In this document: positions 35,205 to 46,882 of the stretch, in pieces
How the letters are laid out: every line of letters starts with the position of its first letter
Numbering within the stretch: the first letter of the stretch is position 1
Notes under the pieces: generated by a model
Database searches by the model: none
What the model saw: the letters and a program-made list of their open reading frames with translations, nothing else
Told to the model about the DNA's origin: nothing
From: Eonycteris spelaea
Lineage: Eukaryota > Chordata > Mammalia > Chiroptera > Pteropodidae
Length of the DNA stretch: 64,000 bases
Assembly: GCA_003508835.1 (NCBI GenBank)
Contig: PUFA01000315.1
Location: 620,001 to 684,000, forward strand
Direction: 5' to 3'
Position numbers and translations under genes: made by a program

Positions 35205-36000
35205 TCAGTCTATTCTCTACCCAGGAGCCAGTACAATCTGTCCAAAATGAAAATCCAGTCTTATACTTCTGCTACTTAAAGTCTTCCAGTGTTTTCCTAT
35301 CTGCTAAAAATAAAGCAGCCACTTAGATCCCGTACAATGTCTCCCCCCTCTAATATGAGGGTTAATTTAATGTAACAACTTGACTCGAACATGGGATCCC
35401 CAGATTAAATATTTCTGGGTGTGTCTGGCAACACGTTCACTGAAGAAAGCAGATTGCCCTTCTCAGTGTGTATGTGTGGGGTCATCTGAGGGGATGTGTG
35501 GTGAGAGGGGAGCATGGTGTCTCCTATTGGTTCTGTTTCTCTGTAAAACCGTGACCAATGCAACTAATACCCCTTCTCCATTCTCACTGAGAATTTACTT
35601 TTCCATGGAAACTCTGCATCTTCTCTTTTTTATAAGTGTACCACAATACATCTGCCTATAATAGTTACCCTTTCAAACTTCCTCTTTCCTACCATCTCAA
35701 CTTTTTTTTTCCTCTCCCTGTTTCACTTAATGAAATGTTAGGATTTTTTTTCAAAGTGGATTTTTTAACTTAAAAATGCCACTGGGAAAATTTAAAAGCC
35801 CCTTGTGCCTAGGCCATGTGTGTCTGTTACAGGCCCTCTGACAGTCCAGGCTTTTGATTATAGCATTGACTATATAGCATTCGCATCTCCCATTTGCTTG
35901 TTCACTTACCTTACAAACTTTAATATATGCTTAAATTCCTAGTCTCTGATACCTGGTATGAATTGAATAATTATTTATTGAATAAATATATGAATGAGAA
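35205..36000 (+). repeat. L2 LINE 3' region, interrupted
   Basis: 'TCTATTCTCTACCCAGGAGC', 'CTTCCAGTGTTTTCCTATCT' and 'GCCACTTAGATCCCGTACAA' (35205-35340) match L2. The 3' end follows at about 35870-36000 with 'TATTTATTGAATAAATATAT'. Bases 35345-35578 in between belong to a different element, so the L2 was split by a later insertion. Confidence 0.7.
35345..35578 (+). mobile_element. LTR-like repeat inserted in L2
   Basis: 'GGTTAATTTAATGTAACAAC', 'TTGACTCGAACATGGGATCC', 'AGCAGATTGCCCTTCTCAG' and 'TATTGGTTCTGTTTCTCTGT' with a final 'ACCAATGCAACTAATAC' match a common mammalian repeat ending 'ggttctgtttctctggagaaccctgactaatac'. I think it is MaLR-like but am not certain of the class. Confidence 0.6.
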
Positions 36001-36947
36001 TCCTATGATATTTGTAAAAATCAGGAACTGTTATTGGTGTATGTAAGTGTCAAGAATGAATACAGGTCCATTTGAATTTTTCATTTATAAACTGTTAGAA
36101 ACACTTTTGTAGTAATCACTGCAGACAACAGATAATAGAGATACCACTTTTTCTAATACTGGATGTAATCTTGAGCTTTTTATAGCACATGAGTTACTGG
36201 ATTAAGTTAAAGGTAAGAAAATAATTGAAAAAAGTGAACATACTTTAACTTCAGTGATTTCTAACACTATTAAATAAGTTGAACTTATAAACTGCGATTT
36301 CCTATATTAGCTAAATTTTATGATTGTTTTCAATTCTGTAAAACGTTTTCACAAGATGTTAAAATTCAATTTCAGAAGCGTAAAGACGAGGTTATAGAAA
36401 ACGTCTACTAGAAAGAGAGTCAAAGAACGTCACCTTGAAGGGCAGCAGACCACAATAGGGGAATGGGTCTCAGGTGGGCATGCAGAAGACACTAGTTTAA
36501 TCTCGTTTGATGCATTTGCCTTAATGGATAAGGTGGTAAAAGTATTTTTTAATTTTTTTTTTTTTTTAGCTTATTGGTGTGTTTAGTTTTAGTTTCTAGC
36601 ACAGGGAAGACAATTCTGATTCAGTGCCTGAATAAACAATACTCCTGTAGATCCCAGTGCCGTATGTTGTGCCCATTTCTTTAGTTATAGGTGATTCCAA
36701 TTTAATAGGGAGACTCATATTTCTGTCACTTAAACTTTCTTGAAGATAGACTTCTAATATTCAATTTCCCATTATAAAATAAAAATTAGTTTCCTTCTTA
36801 AAAAAGTTAGGTCTATGGAGATTGGATAATCTTGAGATGCTAAATTTTCTTAAATGTTACTTTTATTACCAGAAAATTTTCCTACCTCTTTTATCCAAAG
36901 ATATCACATCTTGGACAATATTAATTCTTAGCTCTATTTCAGAGAAG
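36001..36947. other. Unrecognised sequence
   Basis: Contains a T-rich run near 36545-36568. No repeat family recognised. Confidence 0.4.
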
Positions 36948-37122
36948 TATTGTTCAGTTTTAGCTTTATATTGGAATCACTTGAAGCACTTTTTAAAAAA
37001 GACGAATGTTTGGGCCGCATAACAGACCAATTAAATTGCTATCCCTTGGGGTGGGACTAATGCCTGGATATTTTAAGCTCCTTCAAGTGATTGTAAAGTG
37101 AAGCCAAGAATGAACACCACTG
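36948..37122 (+). mobile_element. hAT-Charlie MITE (MER58-like)
   Basis: 'ATTGGAATCACTTGAAGCAC', 'AGACCAATTAAATTGCTATC' and 'AATGCCTGGATATTTTAAGC' are in consensus order, and the final 'AATGAACACCACTG' is the hAT terminal repeat. Near full length. Confidence 0.75.
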
Positions 37123-37534
37123 CCTTAATGTCTATATCTAGTTAAAAATCAGATTCACTTATCCACGTTTTAATTGCAAATCTATTAATGCTCAGAAGTT
37201 ACACTTCCGAGTTTTCTCTTTTCCCTTTTAAAAAATTACTGTTTTTTTTTTCTTCTGATTCCAAAAAAGAGACAGCAATACAGAAAAAAGGCAAGGAAGA
37301 AAATAGAAGCCACCTATGATCTGATTGCTTAAGAGGGGATCAGTGGGACAATTGTTAAAATTTTACACATAAAAAAATTTTAAGTTTAGAACTTAAAGCA
37401 AACAAAATTACTATACACTTGTACAAGTGTGTCTCTGTTCATTGCTATTTTAGGATTAAACTGAACTGGAAGAGATATCAAGAGATTACTTGGTTTAAAC
37501 TTCTGTCTTTGTTAAAAAAAAGATTTAAAAAAAT

Positions 37535-37662
37535 TTGGAATATGAAACTGAGGTAACAGGTAAAATAACTTTCTCAAAGACACAGGTAGCGAAGAGTGTT
37601 GAACCAAATTCCATACCTCTGTCTCTCTGCGGTCTACATCACATTGCCTTGTGTTTTGAATT
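37535..37662 (-). repeat. MIR SINE, minus strand
   Basis: 'GAAACTGAGGTAACAGGTAA', 'TTTCTCAAAGACACAGGTAG' and 'AACCAAATTCCATACCTCTG' match the complement of the MIR 5' part. Confidence 0.7.
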
Positions 37663-38698
37663 ACTACAGACTTTCATTCTTAAGCAGTTAACCTTGGATT
37701 TATACTACCTTATTATTGGATATTAATAGTGTTATTGTAAAATGTGTATAAAACTATTTCTTCTTGTCTAAACTTCAGTTGGTCACGTTAACACTGCTCT
37801 ATTGCCAATTCCTGTTGAGACTCGTCTCCTGACATCCTTGTGAATTCCCTTCGGTCCAGTGCTCAGTCTTTCTACAGCCACTGACTCTGAGTCCTAGTGT
37901 AGTCGTTTGTATGCCCTGATCTTGGAAAACTGTTGATTTTCCTAATCCTGGGCTCTAGATCCAGCTAGTGACTACTCGTTCGCCATCCTACGAATATCAT
38001 AGGAAAAATAACCTCCCATCTTTTAAACGAACACATCGTTTAATTAATTAAAAAAATTGGTTTGTCGTGTCAAGTCAGTGATGGCTTGCAATGAATGCCG
38101 TAAAGAATTTCAGGAGTTCGTTCACATCCATCTGAATTATAACTGAGTAATAGGCTCATGTTCTTTTCCTAGAAAATAAATGATTCTCTAGTTGTTATGG
38201 TAGAATTCTAAAAGTTGAAATTTGAATAAAACTGGCTTCCAATGTTACAGTGACCCTAAATAATGTTTAATTAAGCCTGAATTTTGAGTAAATTATTTCC
38301 AAACTGATTTAAAAGTTAATGAGATAATAATCACCCAGGAAAGAACAGCATGGTAGCAATAATATAAAACAGCAGCAGTCTGGCAGCTTGTATATTTTCT
38401 CTTGTTGCAGATCTAATATATGCTTAACAGACTTATAACATTATGGTTCAAGTGGACTCAAGGTCACTAAAAAGGCCTATAATATGAAGTGTCTAAGGCA
38501 CAAACACATGAACACAGTTGACGTAATTAGAGAAAAAAATGCTAATTTCTTATCTAACATGGTTAAAAATGCATATTCATTCAGTTACCCAAATAGAATA
38601 TCATGAAATTTAGGAAATTTTTTCAGCCAAGTTAATAGCATAGTTATTGAAAAGTCATAGTGTTAATAGAACTTTCATTATTACATATACAGTAAGCA
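37663..38698. other. Unrecognised sequence
   Basis: No repeat family recognised. Confidence 0.4.
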
Positions 38699-38711
38699 CC
38701 CCCCCCCCCCC
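38699..38711 (+). repeat. Poly-C run
   Basis: Thirteen consecutive C. Rare in an AT-rich region and a likely sequencing or slippage hotspot. Confidence 0.95.
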
Positions 38712-39366
38712 AAATTCTGGGAAGCTTTTCTGCCTTTCAAATAATTATTTTCTAATAATAAAGAAATAAAAATTTGTAATGAAAAATGTGGGAACTGTTA
38801 CAACCATAACGAAGCAATGGTCATCAACACTTTAGATTTGTAGTCTTCCCCCGCCCCCAATGGTCCTTAAACTAAAACTATTTTTACATTGGATATATTC
38901 TTTTTGTAATCTGCTTTCTGACTTACTGTGTTAGAAGGGTGTTCCATGTCCTTTTTTTAAAACTGATCTCATGTTGCTTTAACTTTTTTATCACTTTTAC
39001 TCTGCATATAAAAGCACATACAAAAAGGACTAAAAGCTAAGTATCTAATATTAAGGATTCTGTATAATAACACCTTACGTACTGAGAGACAAACTGTGGG
39101 AAAATAAAAGATTTATGGCATTTATAACAAGCATGGGGGATAATCTGAGTACATGAAAAGCTTTCTTAGCAGAAGAAAAATTGTGAGACTTCTAAGAAAA
39201 AAATTCACAAAACAAAAAATACAAGTTTAGTTATATATGAAAAAAATGTTTTGCCATATTGGTAACTTAAGCAAACAATAATATAATATCAGTTGGAAAG
39301 TAGATTAGAATAAGCTTCGTGGAAGGTACGTTGTCTTTATGTATCAAGAGCCTTAAAAATGGGTGT
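38712..39366. other. AT-rich sequence, nothing recognised
   Basis: No repeat family recognised with confidence. The last 150 bases may be decayed L1. Confidence 0.4.
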
Positions 39367-39367
39367 A

Positions 39368-40098
39368 TCACTAGCTATTAGGAGAATGCAAATAAAAACC
39401 ACAATGAGATACTGTCTTACACCTGTTAGAATGGTTATTATCAGCAGGGCAAGTAATAACAACTGTTGGAGAGGATGTGGAGAAAAAAGAACCCTCATAC
39501 ACTGCTGATGGGACGCAAATTGTACAGACATTGTGGAGAACAGTATGGAGTTTTCTTAAAAAATTAAGAATTGATCCAGTAATCCCTCTACTGGCTATTT
39601 ACTCCAAAGACTTGGAAACATTTATCTGAAAGGTATATGCACACCAGTGTTCATAGCAACATTATTCATGGTGGCCAGGAAATGGAAGCAACTGAAGTGT
39701 CCTACAATAGACGATTGGATAAAGAAGCTGTGGTACATATATACAATGGAATATTATTCAGCTATAAGAAAAGATGAAATACTGCCATTTGTGACAGCAT
39801 GGATGGATCTTGAGATAAGCAAAATAAGCCAGACAGAAAAAGTTGAAAACCACATGATATCTTATATGTGGGATATAAACCTAAAAGCAACAAACAGACT
39901 CATGGACATGGCTGGTAGACTAGTGGGTACCGGATGAGGGGGAGGTACCAGATGGGTCAAATATGTGGTGACAGAAGTCTTTGGGTGGTGAGCATCAAAT
40001 GCAATATATATATGACTTACTATTGAATTGTACACTTGGGACTTATTGGATTTTGTTAATGTCACCATCATAAAATAAATAAATAAAACAAAAAAATT
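39368..40098 (+). mobile_element. L1 LINE 3' end, copy 1 of the stack
   Basis: ORF2 C-terminus and 3' UTR on the plus strand. Starts 'CACTAGCTATTAGGAGAATG', then 'GTTGGAGAGGATGTGGAGAA', 'CACTGCTGATGGGACGCAAA' and the UTR phrase 'CTTTGGGTGGTGAGCATCAA', and ends with an (AAAT)n/A-rich tail at about 40070-40098. About 730 bp, so 5'-truncated. Confidence 0.95.
39647..39937 (+). pseudogene. L1 ORF2 C-terminal fragment
   Basis: A 96-codon open stretch reading 'KCPTIDDWIKKLWYIYTMEY' followed by 'YSAIRKDEIL', the C-terminal end of L1 ORF2p downstream of its RT domain. It then runs on into 3' UTR-like sequence ('MISYMWDINLKAT'). No catalytic domain is present. The frame is a dead remnant of the 5'-truncated copy and has no upstream promoter of its own. 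Confidence 0.9.
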
Positions 40099-40240
40099 AT
40101 ATCATTTTATTCAAAATTACATTTCTAGAAATTTGCCTTAGTGAAATAGAGATGCATACATAGATATTACAGGTGTGCTGTTTGCAAAATTGTTTTCAAT
40201 GGCCAAAGTCTGAAAATACCCTAAGTAGATACCAATGGAG
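40099..40240 (+). mobile_element. Older L1 fragment between two L1 copies
   Basis: 'CTAGAAATTTGCCTTAGTGA', 'AGATGCATACATAGATATTA' and 'CAATGGCCAAAGTCTGAAAA' resemble the ORF2 end of an older L1 than its neighbours. Confidence 0.5.
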
Positions 40241-40242
40241 AA

Positions 40243-40950
40243 TATGCTCAGTAAACTATATGGCCATCAACAAAGCAAGTAATGACAAGTTTTGGAGAGG
40301 TTGTGGGGAAAAGGGAACCTCATTAGCTGCTGGTGGGAATGTAAATTGGTACAGCCACTATGAATAACAGTATGGAGGTTCCTCAAAAAAATTAAGAATA
40401 GAATTATCATATGACCCAGTAATCCCTTTTCTGGTTATCTACCCCCCAAATTAGAAAACATTTATTTGTAAAGATAATGCACCTCAAAGTTCACGTACAG
40501 ATTCACAGTGGTCAAGATGTGGAAACAACTGAAGTGTCCTTCGATTGATGATTGGATGAAGAAGATGTGGCACATATATACAATGGAATATTAATCATCC
40601 ATAAGTAAAGATGAAATACTGCTGTTTGCAACAACATGGGTGGATGTTTAATTTTATTGTGCTAAGTGAAATAAGTCAGAAAAAGTTGAGAACCATATGA
40701 TTTCACTTATATGTGGGATATAACATTGAAAGCGACAAACAAGACCTCTCAGACACAATAGTTTAGTGGTTACCAGAAGGAAAGGGGGGGGGTGTAGACA
40801 AGAGTAAAAGGGGGATAAATATAGGATGACAGAAGGAAATTTGACTTTGGGTGGTGAACACACAATGCAATATACAGATGATGTATAATTGAATTATACA
40901 CTTGAAACATAATTTTATTAAGAAATGTCACCCCAATAAATTTATAAGAA
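40243..40950 (+). mobile_element. L1 LINE 3' end, copy 2 of the stack
   Basis: 'TTTGGAGAGGTTGTGGGGAA', 'TGGTACAGCCACTATGAATA', 'GAAGTGTCCTTCGATTGATG' and 'TATATGTGGGATATAACATT' lead to the 3' UTR ('TGGTGAACACACAATGCAAT'). The copy ends 'GTCACCCCAATAAATTTATA'. 5'-truncated at about 700 bp. Confidence 0.95.
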
Positions 40951-40999
40951 TATCTCAGTATTTCAAAATACTATTGTACTGAATACCTTTTTTTGAGTA

Positions 41000-42016
41000 C
41001 ATGCTTCTATGCTGATCTAAACTGCAACGAATGGTACTGGTACAGTTGATGGCCATATGTAAAAAATGAACCTCGATATTACATTTTTGTTAATATACAA
41101 AAAATAAAGAGATTCAAATTTAAGAGCTAAAACTATAAAACTTATAGACGAAAATAGAAAATATTGGGCTCAGTAAAGATTTTTCAAAAATGAAATACAA
41201 ACTATAAAAAAAATAAATTGGACTTAAAACTTTTGCAGTTTGAAAGTTTTTATGAAATTGAAACGTGGGCTACAGATTAGATGAAATTATTTGCAAAATA
41301 TGCATCCAAGAAAGGAGTTATGTATGGAATATATAAAGAACTCTTAATAAGAGAAAATTACACCATAAAAATGGATAAAATATTTGACCAGACACTTTAC
41401 AAAAGAAGACATAAAATGTCAAAAACATATGAAAAAATGCTCAGTGTACCACTACAGATACCACTCCATACCACCAAAATGGTTAAAACTAAAAAGGCTA
41501 CTGATTATGGGAAAGTAAAATGGTGTAAACACTTTAGAAAATGAATTGGCAGTTCATTTTCTTTAAAAAAACACACATCATTTTTATAGTAAAATTGCCA
41601 AACATATATAACCTAGTCCAGTCATGAGAGAACTTTAGAGAAACCTAAACTGAGAGACACATCACAAAATAACTGATCAGTACTCCTGAGAGGTGTCAAG
41701 GTCATGAAAGAAAGGCAAGACTAAGGACTTGTTCAGACTGCAGGAGTCTAAGGAGAAATGACAATTAAATGTAATGTGAGATTTTTAGATAAGCTCCTAG
41801 AACAGGAAAGGTTATCAGTGGAAAAACTGGTGAAATTCAAATGAGATCTTATTTTACTTACTATATTATCAAGAATAAGAAATTAACATCAATATAATTC
41901 CACTAATGATTATGTAAGAAAGCATTAGAGCAATTGGGTAAGAGACATTAGGAAATGTTTTGTACCCTTTTTGCAACTTTTCTGTAAGTCTAAAATTCAA
42001 AATAAATGTTTTTTTG
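41000..42016 (+). mobile_element. Older L1M LINE with distinct 3' UTR, copy 3
   Basis: ORF2 sequence ('ATTATTTGCAAAATATGCAT', 'TGGATAAAATATTTGACCAG') to about 41560, then a 3' UTR of another type: 'CTGATCAGTACTCCTGAGAG', 'GTGTCAAGGTCATGAAAGAA', 'TAAGGAGAAATGACAATTAA' and the final 'GCAACTTTTCTGTAAGTCTA'. This UTR is typical of L1ME-like elements, so it is older than the copies around it. Confidence 0.85.
41281..41544 (+). pseudogene. L1 ORF2 C-terminal fragment (older L1M)
   Basis: An 87-codon open frame in the ORF2 C-terminal region. It reads 'KMDKIFDQTLYKRRHKMSKT' where ORF2p has the segment on working with its cleaved primer end, and 'MLSVPLQIPLHTTKM', followed by poorly preserved sequence. 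No catalytic motif. Dead remnant. Confidence 0.7.
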
Positions 42017-42036
42017 TTTGTTTCTATTTTTTTTTT

Positions 42037-43350
42037 TAAGCAACATACACTGGAGAAAGGAAAGCCTCTTCAATAAATGGTGCTGGAAAACTGGAAAGCC
42101 ACTGCAAAAGAATGAAACTAGACTGTTGTCTATCACCACACCAAAATTAACTCAAAATGGATTAAGGACCTGAATATAAGACCTGAAAATAAAATGCATA
42201 GAAGAAAACATAGGAACTAAACTCAAGGACCTTGGACTTAAAGAGGATTTTATGAATTTGACCTCAAAGGCAAGGGAAGTAAAAGCAAAAATAAATGAAG
42301 GACTACATCAAACTAAAAAGCTTCTGCTCAGCAAAAGAAACATCAACAAGGTAAAGAGACAACCATCTGAATGGAAAATATATTTGCAAGCAACCTCTGA
42401 TAAGGGCCTAATATCCAAAATATACAGAACTCATACTCAATAACAACAACAAAAAAAATGATCCAATCAAAAAATGGGCAGAGGACCTGACAGACACTTC
42501 TTCTAGATGACATAAAATGGCCAAAAATATATGAAAAGATGCTCAGCATCGCTAGCTATTAGAGAAATGCAAATCAAAACATAATGAGATACCATCTCAC
42601 ACCTGTTAGAATGGCTATAATCAACAGGACAAGTAATAACAAATGCTGGAGAGGATGTGAGAGAAAAAGGAACCCTCATACACTGTTGGTGGGACTGCAA
42701 ATTGGTACAGCCACTATGGAAAACAGTGTGGAGGTTCCCCAAAAGAATTGACCTACCATATGATCCAGCAATCAATCCCTTTACGGGATATTTACCACAA
42801 AGACTTAAAAAATCATATCTGTAAAGATATTTGCACACTGATGTTCATAGCAGCATTACTCACAGTGGCTAGGACATGGAAACAACTGAAGTGTTCTATG
42901 ATAGATGATTGGCTAGAGAAGCAGTGGTACATATATACAATGAAAATATTACTCAGCCATAAGAAGAAATGAAATACAGCTATTTGCAACAAAATGGATG
43001 GTACTCGAGATAATTATGCTCAAGCAAAATAAGCCAGAAAGAAAAAGTTGAAAATCACATGATATCACTAATATGTGGGATATAAACCTAAAAGCAACAA
43101 AGGAACAGGACAAACAGACTCATGGACATGGACAATGGAATAGTGGTTTACCAGAGAGTAGGGGTTGGGGGGAGGGGAGGGAGGGAAGTAAAGATGGGGT
43201 TAAAGGGGATCAACTATACACTGGAGGAAGGACTGGACTTTGGGTGGTAAACACAGTAGAATATACAGACGTTAAATTATAATGTACACCTGAAAATTAT
43301 ATAATTGTATTACCCAATATTACCCCAATAAACTTAAAAAAATATAAATA
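42037..43350 (+). mobile_element. L1 LINE 3' end, copy 4 of the stack (longest)
   Basis: About 1.3 kb of ORF2 C-terminus plus 3' UTR: 'CAATAAATGGTGCTGGAAAA', 'CTGATAAGGGCCTAATATCC', 'GATACCATCTCACACCTGTT', 'TGGGACTGCAAATTGGTACA', 'ATTACTCAGCCATAAGAAGA', and the UTR phrase 'GGACTTTGGGTGGTAAACAC'. It ends 'TATTACCCCAATAAACTTAA' and an A-rich tail at about 43337-43365. It begins right at the T-rich end of the preceding L1, so it probably inserted into that element's tail. Confidence 0.95.
42252..42972 (+). pseudogene. L1 ORF2 C-terminal fragments, two frames
   Basis: Two open stretches of the same ORF2p C-terminus. The first, 42252-42443, reads 'SEWKIYLQATSDKGLISKIY'. The second, 42748-42972, reads 'MFIAALLTVARTWKQLKC' and 'WYIYTM'. 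A frameshift separates them, and a one-base change in the 'MEYYSAI'-type motif shifts the frame again at about 42945. Reverse transcriptase and endonuclease domains are missing, as the copy is 5'-truncated. Confidence 0.9.
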
Positions 43351-43499
43351 AAAAAATACAAAAAGAATATTCATACTTGAAATATCAAATACAAATAACT
43401 TGAACAGACTTTTAAGGATCTAATATTATCTAAATGATACTAAACAAATATTAGTTATTTGTAAACTCAGTGTCATTATAATTTGGAATAAAACAAACT

Positions 43500-43740
43500 A
43501 AAAAATAGTTACTATAGAAAAGTTAAATATATACCTACCTTATGACCCAGCGATCCTGCTCCCAGGTATTAACCTAGGCGAAATGAATGGATATGTCCAT
43601 ACAAAACTCGTACACTAATGGTTATAGTAGTTTTATTTGTAATAGCTAACAACTGGAAATATGTACAAAAGCAAAAAACTGAAGATATGTACAATTTAAA
43701 GTATATCAATTATATCTCAGTAGTGCTATATAAAATATCA
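43500..43740 (+). mobile_element. L1M 3' fragment, older
   Basis: 'TATGACCCAGCGATCCTGCT', 'GTAATAGCTAACAACTGGAA' and 'TATATCAATTATATCTCAGT' match an old L1 ORF2 end, with the UTR mostly deleted. Confidence 0.7.
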
Positions 43741-45389
43741 GTTGAATTTTGAAAAAAAATCTCTTAAGTTGGAAAATACTGGGACAAGTACATAAACTAG
43801 ATTCCCAAATTAGAATTTGTTCAGGATTTATGCTTGAGATTCCCAATGCCAAGTTCTAGTTTTTTAAATATACTTATATATCATGAAATTTATGTTGAGT
43901 GTTTACTTCTTGAGTTTTTTCATACAGAGGTATGTATAATCAATTATTTGAAAGGTATAGTGTTTGTATTGTTAGGAACTATGTTTATGAGCATTTAGTG
44001 AAAATTACTTTTATTATAAATTAGTTCTTTATAAAAAATAGTTCTTCATAAGAACTAATTGAATAGAAAGAAGAAATTAAGACAAGAAATCCCAAATTTA
44101 GTTTTACAGACATTTACTCATTTTTATTCAAAGTGATCTTACGATTCTCTAAATTTAATATACTTTTGTTTTTTCTAATGATTTAATTTAATCTCATTAA
44201 ACACCAAACAAAGCATGTGATTGAAATATTCATATCTCATTTATAGCTTATATTTAGTACAGATTCTAATCTATAAAATGGTAAAGTTCATAAAGAATAT
44301 GAAAATGTACTTAGAAAAAGATTCTAAGAATTAGATTAATTATCTGGATACTGATGTTTAGACAAATCATTACTCCATAACACTGTGTGATCCATACAAT
44401 TCCCTTCATCCTTACATGACATGTTTCAGTTATAATTTCTAGACCTAGTTATCATTATACAGAGTTTTCATTCCAAATTAATTAAGCATTGGACTATACT
44501 ATTAAATGTCTAAAAATTTCCCCCAAAATTTATCCTACCCTCACATCTATATGTGACTTTCAGAGCTTAAATTTTTAAAATACTTCATCATATTCTTCCC
44601 TTAGGGATAATTTTTCTCTTGTTACTCACATGCTCATTTGAAATTCTTTATGAATAAATTTGTTTACCTTATTTTAAATTATCTTTTGTCACTAAATATT
44701 TCTTTACCATGCTATAAGTTTAGACTAAAACAATATTTGTTTTTTAAAAACTATACTGAAATACTTATTCAAATGAATGTTGTCTTTTAAAGGCAACATT
44801 CTAAAAATTATGCACTTAATTCCAATATCATTGCCATTATTCTGAATATTTTCTAACTCCTGTTTTGAAATTATCTTAAAGGCAATGGTTCATTAGAAAA
44901 TAGCTTCTCATTAATAGTTAATTTTGATACTCTGATATTTTAAATTATTGAAATGTATTAAAATAGTTGGGAGTAATCTGATCTAGGTAATTCTGATATA
45001 ATAAAATAATTATTTTTATACAAGGTATTATAAGACAGTATTACTGTCAGGAATTTAAAAAGTATTTTTAAAGTGTTTTAAGAAGTATTGCAGAATCAAT
45101 GCACTGCTTCCTAAGATGAGTTTTTTGAAAAGAAATACTCTTTTAGGAATAAGTTCTGAATACTGATTTTAAAAAGTCTCATTATATAACATTTAGTTCA
45201 AGTGAAACAGTGCATGGTTCTATGAGGAATCTATAAAGTTCATTCATTTGTCCAATGTCTGAGGGATTTGTAGTATTTAATATAAATGTTCTCCAACAAA
45301 TGCCTATGACATTTAAATCTATAAATCTACATAAATTATAAAATATACAGAATAACATATATACATGTATTTATACACACATGTGTATA
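43741..45389. other. Very AT-rich sequence, nothing recognised
   Basis: About 1.6 kb with few G or C and no recognised repeat. Confidence 0.4.
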
Positions 45390-45765
45390 CAGTTGATCCT
45401 CTGTATCCTCTGGTTATATATTCATGATTCAACCAACTGCAGATGGAAAGTATTTGTAAAAAAAAAAATACCGTTATTGCTGACATGTACTATGTAGTTA
45501 GGCCTAGTATGGTTGCATCTGTGCTGAACATATACAGACTTTTTTCTTGTCATTATTCCATAAAAAATACTATAACAACTGTTTACATAACATTTATAAT
45601 GTATTAGATATTAATAAGTAATCTAGAGATGATTTAAAGCATATGGGTGGATGTGTGTAGGTTATATGCAGATACTACTTTTGTATAAAGGATCTGAGCA
45701 TCCACAGATTTTGATATCCTTGATGGTCCTGGAACCAGTCCCCCATGGATACTGAGGGACAACTG
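45390..45765 (-). mobile_element. MER2 (TcMar-Tigger) DNA transposon, near full length
   Basis: Terminal inverted repeats 'CAGTTGATCCTCTGTATCC' and the complement of 'GGATACTGAGGGACAACTG' face each other. TA dinucleotides flank both ends (45388-45389 and 45766-45767), as expected for a Tc1/mariner target. Internal phrases 'GCTGAACATATACAGACTTT', 'AAGTAATCTAGAGATGATTT' and 'TAGGTTATATGCAGATACTA' match MER2. It is a non-autonomous deletion derivative and has no transposase. Confidence 0.92.
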
Positions 45766-46104
45766 TATAAATCAAGTAAACCTGTGTCTGGACAAGTGTA
45801 AAATATGTATATTTCCTTATAAATTTTTTTTACAATCTTTTGTGGGAACTATATTTTATATAAATCTCATTAGGATTAGAGAGATTGAATTTGAAACCCT
45901 GGTTTTATTAACTATGTGATCTTGACTACATTATCTAAACTGTGCATTTGTATATTGGAAAAGATATTTCCTTAACTTGATGATTTATTAAATGGATGAG
46001 TATACATTGCTGAACAGAGTGCTGATTATATAGCACATTCAACACTTTTCTTTTTTCTGTGCGGTTATTGCTTCTCTTTCACCCGTATCCACGATGACTA
46101 ATAC

Positions 46105-46222
46105 GATCCTCTTCACTGTCTGTGGGATTGGTTCCAGGACCTCTTGTGGATACCAAAATCTGAGGCTGCTCAAGATCCTTATATAGATGGTGTAGACAAT
46201 GCATAATATTTGTATATTTGAA
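46105..46222 (+). mobile_element. MER2-like Tigger fragment, opposite strand
   Basis: 'GTGGGATTGGTTCCAGGACC', 'TCTTGTGGATACCAAAATCT' and 'GAGGCTGCTCAAGATCCTTA' match the other MER2 end. It lies about 340 bp from the full-length MER2 but in the opposite orientation and stops after about 120 bp. Confidence 0.85.
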
Positions 46223-46882
46223 TTCCATGAATCTTTCCTTTTAGTGAATTTGGCTTTGCTTTTTAGAACATTTCCTCATTTCTGTTGGATAGGTTTTTTT
46301 AAAAAACTATACTTCTGTTAAAAAGTTTACTAGGCCTATACCTGTCTTTTATTATACAAAGTTGTACAAAGAGAAAAAATAGTCCAAGTGCGTGTATTTT
46401 GTAAAAAGATTTATAAAAACATTGGAAAAGGAGTGTAAATGAGTAATAGAAAAATAAAAATGTTTTCCAAAGGAGAATCATCTAAAGATGAATGGAGTTT
46501 TATTAGAATGTCAGAAATTAATATTAGCATTTTTTGTACCAATGTCATTTATATAAAAGGTATAGTCTGAACATATAATTTCTATTATATAATTAGGTAT
46601 TTTAATTGATCCCTTCAGAACTTTTATGTATCTACAAGCATAGTTCAAATGAATTCTGACACCAAAGTAAACTTTACATCATTAGTATAATAACATCTAC
46701 TGAGAACTTACCTAGACTTGTAAAACCAAAGCTGTGGTAATTGATAATTAATGATAATGATTGCTGATGTAAATAGATCATGTACTATATGTTAATTGAC
46801 ATGTTTACTCCCTATTGACTACTTGTCCCAGCCTCCAACCCACTTTGAGTTTCTTTATCTCAAAAACAAAACAACTCTTTTC
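46223..46882. other. AT-rich sequence, nothing recognised
   Basis: No repeat family recognised. Confidence 0.4.
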
